Position numbers and translations under genes: made by a program. Shown here one piece after another: positions 1 to 11,469 of a DNA stretch of 64,000 bases. Position 1 is the stretch's first letter. Each line of letters opens with the position of its first letter. This DNA is from Dicyema japonicum (Eukaryota > Dicyemida > Rhombozoa > Dicyemidae). The stretch covers positions 655,542 through 719,541 of the forward strand of contig RDEW01000031.1 of assembly GCA_011109175.1 (NCBI GenBank), given 5' to 3'. The notes beneath the pieces are model-generated. The model saw only the letters and a list, made by a program, of their open reading frames with translations. It ran no database searches and was not told where the DNA came from.

Positions 1-28
1 TAACTCTTTTGTCAATAAATCGTTGTCA
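1..28 (+). mobile_element. 3' terminus of an upstream family A LINE copy
   Basis: The first 26 bases repeat the 3' end of the copy that ends near 2990 (…TTTTGTCAATAAATCGTTGT). The window therefore opens inside the tail of another family A element lying head-to-tail with the next one. Confidence 0.7.
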
Positions 29-2998
29 GTCTGCATTATAATAGGCGATTTTGGGAGAACGTGGACAGCAAAGACAATTATGTCAAAGTCGGCACCTAAA
101 ATTCTTCGAAAACCGAACGATGTCTCACCCAATCTATCAGAGAAGATACACGCTGAAATATCGGAGATTATGTCGCGGTTAAACTATTTGTGCTCGATTG
201 CACATGTGGATTTGGCTTTGAAGAAGAAGGTCACCTAAATGTTTGAAGCAAGGACTAAAAATAGTGCTAGTGAATGCCCGATCCCTAGGGAAGAGGCATA
301 ATGAACTAGCACTACTTGCGAGGGTCTCCAAGATCGACATCTTGGTGGTCAATGAGACGAAATTAAAGAAAACGAAGAGTAATATAATGACTGGATACAA
401 TTCTGTGGAAGTTTTATGGAAGGCTGGAGCAGTTGCTGGTACGGGAACGTCTATTTTCTACCGGGACTGCCTCCGAATTCGTAATCCAAAAGTCGTTTGT
501 GATGTATTGTGTGAATTTGTAAGCATGGACGTTTGTTGCGACGAAGTATGGATTAGTGTTGAAGGTCTATACTCCAAGAATTTTGAGACTTGTTCTACAG
601 ATATCACTGAGTTCTACAACAAGAATCCCTATACTATCTTAATTGGGGATCTTAATTTGAAGAACACTAGTTATGGTTGTAGCAAGACAAATCAGGATGG
701 ACGACGTTTAGAATTATTGTCTGATTCATGTGGCTTTGTGATCCTTACGTGGGATGACCCAAATCATTTTTCTTATCATGGTGGCGACAAACTCGGCGTA
801 TTCCTAGTATTGCCAGCTCTATCTGTGTATGTGGGAAAGCCAAAAACTCTATGGGATATCGGGAGTGACCATATCTCACAAGAATTAGTTATTACTTTGA
901 GATCAGATGTTATGGGAGATGTCTTCTTGAGGTTCAACATATCTAACTTGGATTGGGCCCACTATAGGGTCTTCATATCCAATAATTTGTGTGTTCTACC
1001 GAGAGAGTTTTCAACCATAGATGATATGAATACTGCAAGTTGAGAAGTAACAAATCTACTGCAGTCATATCTTCATCTGTATTCACGAAGGGTTTTCTCA
1101 AAAAAATGATTATTTTGTGTCGCCAATTATTATGAGGCTTATTCGGGAGAGGAATCGCCTTAGGGCAAAGCAAAGACGTTGTGTTGACAAAATAGACGGG
1201 GAATTCATATCGGCCAGAATCAGGATGATGAAAGAAGCAATTAGCAATATATGGAAGGAGGAGACTGATCGTATATGGAGGGCTGAGGCTGCAAAAATTG
1301 ATATGAAGAATCCCTCTTTTTGGAAATGCTATCAGAAGATAATGTGTCCGAAGTCGGGTGCAGAAAAAATTATACTGGATAAACCAGACGGGGGAGTATG
1401 CATAACGGAAGAAACACCTTCGATATTCAGGGATCAGCTCCAAAAAATTCAGGGTGTGGATCCGTGGAGTTTGATCCCTGATGACAAAAAGAAGGTGTCT
1501 GCCGATATATTTAAACACTCCGACGAGGAACTACCTATTGCTGATAGCACTGTCAGCATCTTTGAAGTGATGACAGCTATCAGGGAATGCAAGGTCAATG
1601 CTCCAGGATATGACCACATATCAATGAAACTTATCAAAGAGGGTCCGGATATTTTGTTTGACTGTCTGCGATGTCTTTATGATGGGTGTTTACGACTTGG
1701 CCACTTGCCTTTAATATGGAAGAAAACTGTTGTGAGGATGATTCCAAAACCAGGAAAGCCAAAGAGAGATCCGGCAAGCTACAGACCAATTAGTTAATAT
1801 GTTCTTTCGCGAAAGTGATTGAACGTATCATTTTCAAAATGCTATGCAGACATATAAAAGAAAACGACTTTCTGATTCCAGAGCAGTAGGGTTTTCGTCA
1901 CGGAAGAGGCTGTGCAGATTGTTTCTTTCTACTGAATTCTGAAATCATGAAAGCAAAGGATTCCAAAAGACAAATAAACTTACTATGTCTTGATATCTCG
2001 AAAGCATTCGACAGTGTATGCCATGAAGCGTTGTTAAGGCAGCTTGTATCAGCATGTGTTCCAAGATACCTATTTGTTTGGCTAAGAAATTATCTTCAGG
2101 AAAGACAATCTTTTGTGAAGGTGTGTGGATATATATCTGATGCAATATCATTCAAAAGAGGAGTGCCTCAAGGTTCAGTATTGAGCCCTATTTTGTTTTA
2201 TATATTTATGACGAGTTTTCCACGTCCGAGGAATATTCATACTAGTCTTCTTAGTTATGCGGATGACGTAATCGTGGTGGACACATTTCTAAAATCTTCT
2301 ATATCTGAAGGAAGAATCCCGGAGTATGTCGACCAGATTGAGCATTGGTGCAACTTGAGAGGGCTAAAGCTCTCTGCTGAAAAATCTTGCGCACTCCGAA
2401 TAAGCAGTTTGAAAAAGCACCTGAAACAAGAATACAAACTGGGAGTAAACAATTCACACAGTCTGCGCTACCTGGATGTCGACTATGGACACGCAGGAGA
2501 TAACATATACGACATAAAGGGGAGGAGAAAGAGAGCCTTTCAGTCGCTTCTATGTACACGGAAGTTACACGTTAGCCGTGACACTTACCTGTTTATCTTC
2601 AAAGGAGTTATTATCCCTAGCCTACTTTATGGGTGCGAGGGGTGGTTCTTCTCTCCGAAGAAGGACAAGATCTTATCCCTCCTAGAGAAGACTAGAAGAG
2701 CTGCAATTAAGCTCTCCTTAAACAAGAAACTGAAAGACTGTCTAAGCGAGGACGAAAACAAGCTCTTAGAACCGATTAGCAAGATTGTGGAGGATCGGAT
2801 CAATGGTTTCAGGAGGAGATCAAAGATCCAGGACACGTATATAAAGCTGGGAGAAACGTCCTGAAAAATATTAATAATAAAAAAAGGAGGAAGGGTCCAG
2901 GTGTGGAGTCCAAGCCTTATGGTAGGGCTCAGATGTAATACCCTCCAGAAAACTCCTTAACTCTTTTGTCAATAAATCGTTGTTGTTGTTAAAAAAAA
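28..2998 (+). mobile_element. Family A APE-type non-LTR retrotransposon, near full length, inactive
   Basis: A short 5' reading frame (23-238) looks like the end of a gag. It is followed by an exonuclease-endonuclease-phosphatase (APE) domain at 243-1043 with the motifs NARSL, NETKL, GDLN and SDH. Reverse transcriptase lies in two blocks: 1117-1797, with the FRPIS-like entry motif (SYRPIS) at its end, and 1947-2864, with FDS, GVPQGSVLSP and the active-site YADD. The blocks are separated by stops and a frameshift, so the copy is dead, although the catalytic motifs remain. A 3' UTR ends in (TTG)n followed by ten A at 2989-2998. The order gag-APE-RT with a short A tail fits a Jockey/CR1/I-type LINE. 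The exact clade is an inference. Confidence 0.88.
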
Positions 2999-3000
2999 AA

Positions 3001-4412
3001 GTCGGCATTATGGTCGACAGAAGGAGACTGGCTGGAATACGACATATAATAAGAAACCTTCTAAAAAAGAAACAGTAGAAGCTTCAACACAGACAAGCAG
3101 TCTTGATGAGAGTGACCAGGCGGAAGCACCTGTTAGAAAAGTGACTTTTGGAGTTTCTACACAGACTGTCGAGACACACTCAAACATCTGAAAATGAAGA
3201 AGTAGTAGCTTCCAACTCGATTCTTGACAAGTTGGAAAGAAGCATTAAAGATATGACTAGAACAAAAAAGGATTCTAAATTTGTACTAGATTTGGTGGCG
3301 CTCTTAAGAAAAGAGGGCAGCCACCAAAAAAACCAGTAGTCAGGATAACCCTGATTAATGCTCGTTCTCTTCGGAAACGGGCCTCAGTGCTGGTTGCTCT
3401 AGCCAGCACGATCCAGATGGATGTTCTAATTATAAACGAAACTAAATTGAAGAAAAGACCATTTAAAATTGATGGATACGACTCATTAGATATTTTTTGG
3501 AAGACTGGTTCTTGTGCTGGAACAGGAACTTCAATTTACTACAAAACTCCTTTAAATACAAGACTACCTACGATCAATGAAGAAAATTTTGTGAACTAGC
3601 AAGCATTCAACTACAAACAACCATGGGATAAATAACTATCGGAGGAATCTATTCTAAAAAACTACAACTGTATAATGAGCGAGGTGCCAAAACCGGAACA
3701 CATCAATACCAAAATGATAATTTATGCAGACGACCTTCTAATTTTGGACACTAGTATGAATAAATTAATATCATGGAAAAGAACAGTAGCTCATATGTCG
3801 AAAATCGAAGATTGGTGTCTGAATAATGGATTGACATTATAAAGAAAAAAAGTTCTGTAACCTGGATACCGAGAAATAGGAGGAATCAATATGTTGATAC
3901 AAGGAATGTTAAATTCTCGGAAAACCTGATATACCTTGGAGTATGCATTAAAATTACAGATTCCTAAAGTAAACTCAATGCGCTACCTCGGGATAATAAT
4001 CGATGGGAATGGTTCCTTCATGGAGGACATAAGACGAAGAAAGAAGAAGGCGCTTCAAGCACTCTTATGTACGAGAAAGTTGTTTGTAAGCCTGGAAACC
4101 TTCTTGTTCATCTTCATGAGGATCATCCTACCGGAACTGCTAAATGAATGCGAAGCATAGTTTTTTTCTTGACAAAGAGAAGGAATAATGTTTCTCATGG
4201 AAAAAACCAGAAGGTCGGCAATAAAGTTGGCTTAGGGGAAAAGGCTCTGGGATGCTCTCAGTACTGAAGAAGACATGATTCTACATTCTGTTAAAAACAT
4301 TGTAGAGAAAAGAATCAATGGGATCCAACGATAGAAGATAACTAAATGGAGTGTGGATACATCGGAAGTGTCCAGGCCGCATAGGCGGTATATCGGGCTT
4401 GAAAATGAATTA
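3001..4412 (+). mobile_element. Family A LINE, second copy, internally deleted
   Basis: It starts three bases after the A tail of the previous copy with similar 5' sequence (GTCGGCATTATGG against GTCTGCATTATAA). A gag end (3148-3339) is followed by the start of the APE domain (NARSL, NETKL, GTGTSIYY). The sequence then jumps at about 3600 directly into the RT palm (IYADDLLIL near 3720) and the RT C-terminus (RYLG, 3980-4410). About 1.2 kb of the APE and RT regions is missing and several stops are present. It is head-to-tail with the first copy. Confidence 0.82.
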
Positions 4413-4540
4413 AACAACAGGTTATGAAATAATTATCTATCAGTCTGCCGGTTGGCCTGGACTGTTCATCCGGGTACCCCTTTTCCTTGCTAACCATCCA
4501 TTTGCTGGTCTAGGCACATACACATCCTAATTTCATCTTC
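4400..4540 (-). repeat. Shared LINE 3' tail repeat, copy 1
   Basis: On the minus strand this matches 11277-11410 (+) and 53637-53765 (-). It runs from GGATGTGTA through CTAGACCAG…AAATG…GGTTAGCAAGG to TTTAATTCATTTTCAA. The three copies sit at the 3' ends of two different LINE families, so this is a mobile or shared tail module of about 130 bp. Confidence 0.7.
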
Positions 4541-4862
4541 AGAACGTTGTAGGTACAAAGCCAGTAAGCCTATCTTTAGTTAGTTCTCCCTTTGTAGGTC
4601 CTTTCCCAAGAATGTTCTTCCAAAGTGGTCCCAAGCCGTCCTGTAGGGACCGATGATGTGGTTGACAAAGTCCCGTGTAGATTTCAATTCGAATGTAAGG
4701 AACAATTGGTGTGAGTACCCCTCTGTAGGTCCCAACTCTAGTATGTACTTCCACAGTAGTCCCAGGTCCCGTAGGGATCAATAGTCTGGGAACAAAGTCC
4801 CGTGTAGACCCGGATACGAATGTAGGGATCATTTGATGTGGGTACTAGGTCCAACTTGGAAT
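4541..4862 (-). mobile_element. RTE-like LINE 3' coding end with an internal duplication
   Basis: On the minus strand the sequence encodes remnants equivalent to the segment before the tail repeat at 10980-11270 (ACAGGACGGCTTGGGACCAC). Two diverged copies of about 110 bp follow each other (about 4610-4730 and 4735-4850), both containing ACAAAGTCCCGTGTAGA. No intact reading frame remains. Confidence 0.5.
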
Positions 4863-5054
4863 ATATCCGGAGATTTTGACTCTTTGACTACTGCGTCCCC
4901 CAAAAGGTTCCTTCATCTTGTAGAATAATTTCATTCGACTTGTAATACGTTTCTTCGCCTTGAGGAGATTCCCTTGCAGTGCAATAGGTTCCTTCGTCTT
5001 GTAGTATGGATCCTCGCCTTGAAACTCTTTCGACTTGAGATAATAAATTAGCAC
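4863..5054. repeat. Degenerate short internal repeats
   Basis: Related units such as CCTTCATCTTGTA, CCTTCGTCTTGTA and CGACTTGTAATAC recur in this 190-bp stretch. The minus frame is open but lacks an ATG and looks repetitive. I see no recognisable gene here. Confidence 0.35.
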
Positions 5055-5161
5055 CAGTTTATTATTTTTTACTTAATATATTAACAAATTTTCTTAAATT
5101 TTTAATATTAACAATTTTCTTAATAATCAAATTTATTTAAAAACACAAAATTTGTTCAGGA

Positions 5162-5937
5162 ATGATTTTTATGATTTTGTCAATTTTGTTCTTTAAGATT
5201 CTCAATGATTCAGAAAATATAACCGAAATTGCATTGTAAGTATAATTTCAGTAATTCAAGGGATAAATTCAATTCAATGGATAAAAATAAAAACGGTAAA
5301 GTTGGAAAAAATGAATTCGTATATTACACAAAAGAAATGGCTTTCAACCGAATCTTGGAAAAAAACAGAAAACTATTCACAGAGAACAACATCACAGGCA
5401 TGAACATTTCTCAATTGACGACTATTTTGAAAATTGAGATCCCTGAAAATATATTTGAGACTCATGACTTGAACAAAGATGGAGTTATCTCTCCGGAAGA
5501 ATTGGTTTCTATATTGGATCCAGAAATCGATATAAATTACCAAATAATAAACGCCATGGTAATAATGTGCGGTTAATGTCCTTTTAGAATTTTTTTATGG
5601 AGTTTTACGACAAAAATAATGACGGGATCCTCGATTTGGAGGAGTCAATTGGTTCTCGTTAAACTTAGTTTAGCGTGCAAACATTTGAATTTATATGCGT
5701 ATGACACGGATGGAGACAACGTGCTTACAACAGAAGAATTAAAGCCTTTTGTGATTCAAAAATATGTAGACAATCGTCAAATAGACAGAATATTCAACCA
5801 AATTGATTTGGATAAAGTTGGTGAATATATATTCATGTTAGAATAATTATATCTCCTTCGGTGAATACGTAGAAATGTTCAAAAAAGACCGAACATCAGA
5901 ATCCTATGAAAATTTAGAATTAGACGAAGAATTATAA
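5162..5937 (+). CDS. Secretory-pathway EF-hand protein (reticulocalbin/calumenin-like)
   Basis: Five exons join in phase: 5162-5235, 5261-5558, 5588-5651, 5674-5816 and 5842-5937, giving 224 residues. The introns are 25, 29, 22 and 25 nt. The protein starts with a hydrophobic leader (residues 1-15, MIFMILSILFF) and then has five EF-hand loops: DKNKNGKVGKNE, DLNKDGVISPEE, DKNNDGILDLEE, DTDGDNVLTTEE and DLDKNNYISFGE. The last has Asn in place of the usual Gly at loop position 6. It ends in DEEL, resembling a KDEL-type ER retrieval signal. A leader, many EF-hands and an ER-type tail are the CREC (reticulocalbin/calumenin) plan, although it is shorter than the usual 310-330 residues. Two junctions have in-frame alternatives of only 16 nt (ending at 5251 and starting at 5658). 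I prefer the longer ones because ARPC5 in this window favours 25 nt over 16. Role in ER calcium handling is inferred from the family. Confidence 0.85.
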
Positions 5938-6153
5938 TTCCAGTTTGTGATTATTTGGTTTTGATGATTCAATCCTCTTTATTTTTATCCATGAATTAAT
6001 ACCAATTTGAAGCCACAATCAATTCTTCGAAATAGTTAAAGACTTGAATTGAATCCGACTCAATTATTAACCTTTGAGCGAGATCAACGTTGGTAGGTTT
6101 TTAGTTTCCCAGGGTGAGTTTTTTCTCAAATACTAAGCTCAGACTCTCAAACA

Positions 6154-6611
6154 ATGTCCATCTTCCAAATATTGATATTGTTGTCCTGTGTGATCACCAC
6201 ATATTCATGTTCCATTCGTTTGCTTTCAATGGTTCTCTTGATCACTAGAGTAGGTTATATTCACTTTAGCATCATGAACTAACTCACTTATCCGCAGATT
6301 ATCTTAATGTTCTCTACTTATTAGTTTTGATGACAATCCCAATTGCTATTAATGATATTTTTAATCGTTTTATCAAACACAAAGACTTATTATTGAATGA
6401 CCAGATATTCACAATAAAAATCCATAATAAAAGTATGAAATTTTTAATAATAAACATTATGCTCAAACTGAGGAGAGAGGTGCAAAAATATAGAAGAACT
6501 AAGGCGTTTTATGTGGATCATTGTGTTCACAGAACTCACTCCTATTCAATACTGGAGACTGGAAAGCAAGAACGTGAAAAGCATATGATGGAGAACTTTT
6601 TATTGATTTAA
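6154..6611 (+). CDS. Small predicted membrane protein, two exons
   Basis: ATG at 6154 opens a hydrophobic exon (to 6249). A 20-nt GT…AG intron (6250-6269) then joins in phase to an open frame ending at 6611, giving 145 residues. Residues 1-30 and about 40-60 (VLYLLVLMTIPIAI) are hydrophobic and the C-terminal half is basic. I do not recognise a family. The phase-compatible intron of the local size class supports it, but no homology does, and further small introns downstream cannot be excluded. Confidence 0.42.
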
Positions 6612-6688
6612 TGGAGAAAACAGAAGAAACCTTTCTGATGAATTCATGGTGTAATTTTGCAACATGAACCATTTATGTGCATTTAAAC

Positions 6689-7860
6689 CAGGGTTGTTAA
6701 AAATCATGATTTTTATGAAAAAATCGAAAAAATCTGATTTTTTGATTTAAACAGGATTTTTTGATTTAAATCAGATTTTTTTGAATTAAATGATTTTTAT
6801 TCTGAAACAAAGTAAAATAAAAATAAAAAAAATGGAAATCGTATTTATTTAAAAGATTGTAAACAGATTTTTCAATTTCCAGCCTATTTTGTACAGTTGA
6901 ATGTAAGAATCCAAAAGTCGAAAAAAATTGTTCTATTCCACCTGTGGAAGCAAATGCTCCAAGAATTTTTTGCAGTGTGAAATTACTTCAGAAGGTGGTA
7001 AGAGTTCGACTCCCACCAAGCTATAGGTGATACTTTGCTCAATAAATTCGGAGTGAACATGTATAGTTTGAATGGATTAGCTTTTGCTCTGAAATTAATC
7101 AGAGTCGAAATAGCATATTCATAATGTTCAGCACAATACTCCAAGGCCAGGTCAATCTCAGCTGTTGAAAGAAATCTCCCACAACGTGTTAGGTCCATTG
7201 AATTCGCAAGTAGGTGGAATAGTGTTAATGCTTGATCTGCTCGAGTTTTCACTTTTTCTAAAATGTAGCTATACCCAGAGGTGTCCACAGTGTCAATTAG
7301 ATAGCTCTCTCCATCCGATGTTACAACTGACACACAAATAACAAGTTCATTATGAATGTTGCTCCACCCGTCCAACATCACAAACACTGTCCTGTCCTGG
7401 AATCTTTGACGAAAGTCTTCATGTATTTGGTCGTACACACGATCGAGCAATGGACAACCAATTTGATGACGAGAAGGTCAACGATACCCAGGAAGAAGTA
7501 TTTGGACGAATTTGACAAATTCCGGATGTTCTACAGCAGCAAAAGGAGTGTTACTGGAATATATGTATCTAGCGAGTTGCATATCAATTAAATTTTTCTT
7601 TGATGACGTCGTCGTAGTAACGAAATTGATTAAAGACTGGTCCCTCATCCTTGGGAGGAATTCGCTGATCAAATCACTTTCTGGTTTCGACGGATTTTCA
7701 GAGATATCAATATTAGTTCGACATAACAAATGATGCTGCCTCATCCGAGATACGAGACCTTGTATCTCCTTCCCGTAATTACGGCATCTGGCTCGACTCC
7801 CGGTCTTTCCAGGAATAATACGTTGGTAAAGTCCAAGGAGATTACTTGTTGATTCAATTT
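6689..7860 (-). mobile_element. hAT-superfamily DNA transposon relic
   Basis: Read on the minus strand, a BED-like finger remnant (RCRNYGKEIQG…SRMRQHHLLC, 7795-7725) is followed by a hAT/DUF659-type transposase: ARYIYSSNTPFAAVEHPEF, LLPGYR, LDRVYDQI, then FVMLDGWSN…N and LIDTVDTSGYS (7640-7250). One in-frame TGA (7480-7478) and a frameshift near 6985 break it. After the frameshift the dimerisation end is readable (FSTFGFLHS-VQNRLEIEKS, 6930-6850). The right boundary shows a typical hAT end CAGGGTTG at 6689-6696, next to AATCATGATTTTT-type subterminal repeats (6697-6800). The opposite terminus is not visible. Confidence 0.85.
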
Positions 7861-8621
7861 ATTATAGCTGTGAGCTACACAGATTACATAATAGTTGTTG
7901 TTTGTTTCTGTATGAAGGGTTTATGGTATTTCTATATAAAGACCACACACATATGATAGATTAGAATTGGAGAACGAAACAATCAAATATTCAAATTCAG
8001 TTTTGCCAAGTACATCAAACCATTGAAAAATGACCACAATCAAGAAATCAGTCACCACAGTCAAAAAAGTCGCAAGAAAAGTCATCAGGACTATTCATAT
8101 AACGATATTTTACATTGAGATACTTTCTCATACAGAAGAAAGTATTAAGTAGGAAGCTCGAAAAACCCAAATTAATAAAAGTAACTGAAAATCCATAATC
8201 GAGTACTTACGAGAATTAGGATCACAAAGAATATCCAAAAGGAAATAATCTGATGAACGAAAATGAAAAATATAATCGGAATGAAAATTTTAAAGGAACC
8301 AACTGAATAAAAGCAGAGCACTTCATGATATTTTGACCCCAAGCAAAAAGGGGAACCAATTATGAACAAGAAGGTGACCCTCGTGTCGGAAAATTTCAAA
8401 CGATTAATATATACACAAAACCTATTCCAGGATAGAGGTAGTTTAGTTGTCAGTAGCGACTATGGATTTTTTTCAAATTCTTTGACTGTTTTATACTACA
8501 AATATGGTGGAAAATGACTACTTTTATAAAAATGGATTGTACACATTGAATAGTACTTAGTGGTAATGCAGTCATTACAAGTACGTAAAACAATAATGGA
8601 ATATATTTGTTAATATAAAAA
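7861..8621. other. Unresolved stretch with weak coding signs
   Basis: A TATA-like TATATAAA lies at 7933-7940. Downstream, a Lys/Arg/Thr-rich frame of 40 codons starts at 8030 (MTTIKKSVTT) and ends at 8152. A 51-codon frame lies at 8362-8517 (+), and a hydrophobic minus-strand frame without an ATG covers 8172-8399. A 39-nt GT…AG candidate at 8189-8227 could join two plus-strand pieces, but I could not assemble a convincing protein. A small intron-containing gene may be present. Confidence 0.25.
7933..7940 (+). promoter_or_regulatory. TATA-like box
   Basis: TATATAAA lies about 90 bp upstream of the small basic reading frame at 8030. The context is only suggestive. Confidence 0.25.
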
Positions 8622-10443
8622 TTATAATTGTCCCAGACGTGCGGATAACTGCTTATTCTGATTATGAATAACCTTCATATCATTCATAATATTTTCAATC
8701 TTACTGGCAGTATTCTTTATCTCTAATTGGACAATCTATGCTCAGTCAAGTTACACCTTATCGTCAATGGTATTCAACGAATCCGTAACTTCTTTCCGTT
8801 TTTGAGTGATCTCTCTCGAACGTTCACACAACTACGCTCTCCCTAAACAAAACCTCGTGGATTTCCACTATCCGCTCGTTCGCCTGTGGAATTATTTTAT
8901 TCAGTCGCCGTGGATCCTTATCAAAGAGTTCAACCAACTCGTCAAAAGTCCTCTCCGTGGTTCCTTTGACCAAAAAGATATGATCCTCTTGTTCTTTACA
9001 AACGCCTGAGAGCTAAATATTATACGACAGCCACTATTGAATATTCTTGTCTTTGATCATTCAGACATTTTTGGGTGTAAAATATCTTGTCAATATACAC
9101 GTGCCTTATGGGAGTTGAGATTGATTGATTAAGCTACCGAATTAGTTTTTATATACCATAGATTGGTGCCTTGCTTGGGTTTCGTTTTTGGCCTTGGTTA
9201 ATCGTTCAATCTCTGTCTTAAGCTGCACCAAGGACTCGGTTTCTTCTTTCTAAGACTAGTGACAACCGGAAAACCAGTAGTTCGGAGGCTTTTATGGTAT
9301 CCTCTGTCAACACTTCCAAATGAAGGGACCACTCCATCTCCATGTTCTCCAATCGGATTCTTCTCTTCTTCACAACCGCCTGAAAATAGCCTCACGTAAT
9401 ACATTCCAGTTTTCCAGTTCCTTTGTGTCCAAATCTATAGTAGAGATAGCTTCTAATGTGCCAGTACACGTGGCATATTCTGTCTTAACCTTTTCAAGCT
9501 CATTAATGAAATCTTTTTTAGTCATTTCTAGCAGTTCTGTGGCTTTTTTAAGGTCAGTTAACTCTATGGATCTTATTTCAAGGATCTCCTCCAATTCCTC
9601 AAGAGATTCAAACTCTTCTTCCACAGGGAACTCTACTTTCTGGTTATTTTCTACTAATTCCGAAATTTCAGTAGCATAATTGTCTTCAGATGTCACAGAA
9701 ACAAAATTCGCTTTCCCAGTAATCATTTCAGCACGTGATAATGCTTCCTGATCTTCTTCAACATTTATATCAATTTGGGGTAGTTTTGAGTTGAGGACAT
9801 CATTGAAGATTGAGGTTTCCTCGAGTCTTGGTAGCCGACTCCTAGTAAAGTTGGCGAGTAGAGAACAGACAGCACCATCAAACCTTGAAGTACACAAAAT
9901 GGGTCTAAGTTCACTTAATCCTCCCAAAATGAATGAACAGGAATGTCCCTCACTAAAGGATTGAAAATCCTTTATTTTTTAACCAAGCAAAACCATAATG
10001 AGTTGTCTTGGAACGAAACTGAGGAGAGATTGTTCACGAAGAGCATCTTTGACTTGTCCCATAAAACAGGTGAGTCCTTAAAGTATATTTTTGGTACCTA
10101 CGAGTAGTGGGAACTGAGACGGGGGACTTAGTCCTCTGTATTTTCTGGAGAAGAAAAAGGAGGACGTTTCTTAGATGGAGAGTGTTGCCATAAAGGAATG
10201 TCTCGAATCCTAAATCCCCTCTAAAACCCAAATCCTATGATAAATCTTGGTATAAACCTTAATGGTATCAACCAGTCGACTAGCCTGTTGATATCGAATT
10301 TCTAAAGAGTGGCTAAGCTCGTCCTGAGGAGTACGTTGAATGAGGGAGATTATAAAGTTGGTAACTTTAAAGCCTTCCTCTACTGACAAGTCAGTGATTG
10401 TATTGTCAATTGGACTTGTATTAATGGAAGTATTACCAGCCAT
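8622..10443 (-). CDS. CCDC22: CCDC22 orthologue (Commander/CCC complex subunit)
   Basis: Ten exons on the minus strand join without a frame error: 10443-10258, 10234-10102, 10076-9994, 9969-9403, 9379-9275, 9249-9157, 9133-9035, 9012-8836, 8810-8757 and 8735-8622. They give 536 residues (human about 627). The nine introns are 21-25 nt. The N-terminal calponin-homology-like part has LGFRGDLGFETFLY followed by NVLLFLLQK, matching the LGYP-ELGYQ-FLY…LLLFL signature of CCDC22. The second half is heptad-rich coiled coil. It includes a segment with EWSLHLEVL and a C-terminal part with IENIMNDMK and SARLGQL that follow the family order. With CCDC93 and COMMD proteins, CCDC22 forms the CCC complex on endosomes, which recycles cargo with Retriever and the WASH complex. 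Most introns are phase 0; one (10101-10077) is phase 1. The start is the only ATG upstream of the conserved domain in frame. Confidence 0.87.
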
Positions 10444-10620
10444 ATTCTTGCAATGTGATATTTATTGAGTGGTCGACGTTTTGCATTAATTACAGAGAAA
10501 TTAAATTTTAAATACTAATTATTTATTTATTGTTTTTTTTTCAACTTAAATATTTAATACTATAAGAGTTTTAAAGACTTTTACTTTATTCTCATCTTAC
10601 AAAACATAAAACAAATTATA
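10444..10620. other. AT-rich intergenic
   Basis: This presumably holds the CCDC22 promoter on its left side. Nothing specific is recognised. Confidence 0.4.
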
Positions 10621-11260
10621 ATGTTATACGACACTTTTATCAAACAAATCCTCCTATACGACTCTGGGACCTGGTCACCTCAAAAAAAAATTGGAAAAAC
10701 TAGACTCGTTTCACTAAGAAACATAACTGAAATGTCCTGGCCATCCAAGATCTCGCGGAAAGGACTGTACAATAAGTGTGACTGTACATCATTAGCTCTC
10801 GTTGGAGACTTTTTGGACACGTCTTGAAGTTGGACCCGATATCCCCTCCCGAATATCGCAATGGAAGATTACTACTCATCCAATTCAAAACGCTTTCGTG
10901 GAAAACGAGAACAATCCTCCCGGTCGTTTTACAAAACGATCTGAAAGCCGTGAAGAAAATATTGGTACGGGACTTTGTTAACCACATCATCAATCCCTAC
11001 AGGACGGCTTGGGACCACTGTGGAAGAACATACTGGGGAAANTTACTACTCATCCAATTCAAAACGCTTTCGTGGAAAACGAGAACAATCCTCCCGGTCG
11101 TTTTACAAAACGATCTGAAAGCCGTGAAGAAAATATTGGTACGGGACTTTGTTAACCACATCATCAGTCCCTACAGGACGGCTTGGGACCACTGTGGAAG
11201 AACATACTGGGGAAAAGACATACAAAGGGAGAACTAACTGGAGATGGGCTTACTGGCTTT
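10621..11260 (+). mobile_element. RTE-like LINE, 3' part
   Basis: Frames encode the C-terminal end of an RTE-type RT (LYDTFIKQILLYDSGTW, then RWRLFGHVLKL) that aligns in order with 34495-35018. A 174-bp block is repeated directly on either side of the single N at 11042, probably a join artefact. The coding part is followed by the shared 3' tail repeat. Confidence 0.72.
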
Positions 11261-11276
11261 GTACCTACGATGTTCT

Positions 11277-11410
11277 AGAGATAAATTAAAATGTGTAACT
11301 ACCTAGACCAGCAAATGGATAGTTAGCAAGGAAAAGGGGTACCCGGATGAACATTCCAGGCCAACCGGCAGAATGATAGATACCTATTCTGTTGTTTAAC
11401 TCATTTTCAA
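11277..11410 (+). repeat. Shared LINE 3' tail repeat, copy 2
   Basis: It contains CTAGACCAGCAAATGG, GTTAGCAAGGAAAAGGGG and TTGTTTAACTCATTTTCAA. It matches 4400-4540 (inverted) and 53637-53765 (inverted). Here it terminates an RTE-like coding end. Confidence 0.72.
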
Positions 11411-11469
11411 GTATCTAGAATCAAGATTATCTGTAAATCAAGTGCTTTCTATTTCAAAAATGGACAAAC

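Noticed and set aside
5236-5251. 16-nt intron (GTAAGTATAATTTCAG) in the EF-hand gene
   Set aside because: It is in frame and has good ends, but an equally in-frame 25-nt version exists and ARPC5 shows that 25 nt is preferred over 16 in a comparable case. It remains possible.
9320-9679. Ser-rich 119-codon plus-strand frame, and similar frames at 17307-17621 and 17628-17894
   Set aside because: They are opposite-strand shadows of CCDC22 and PRC1.
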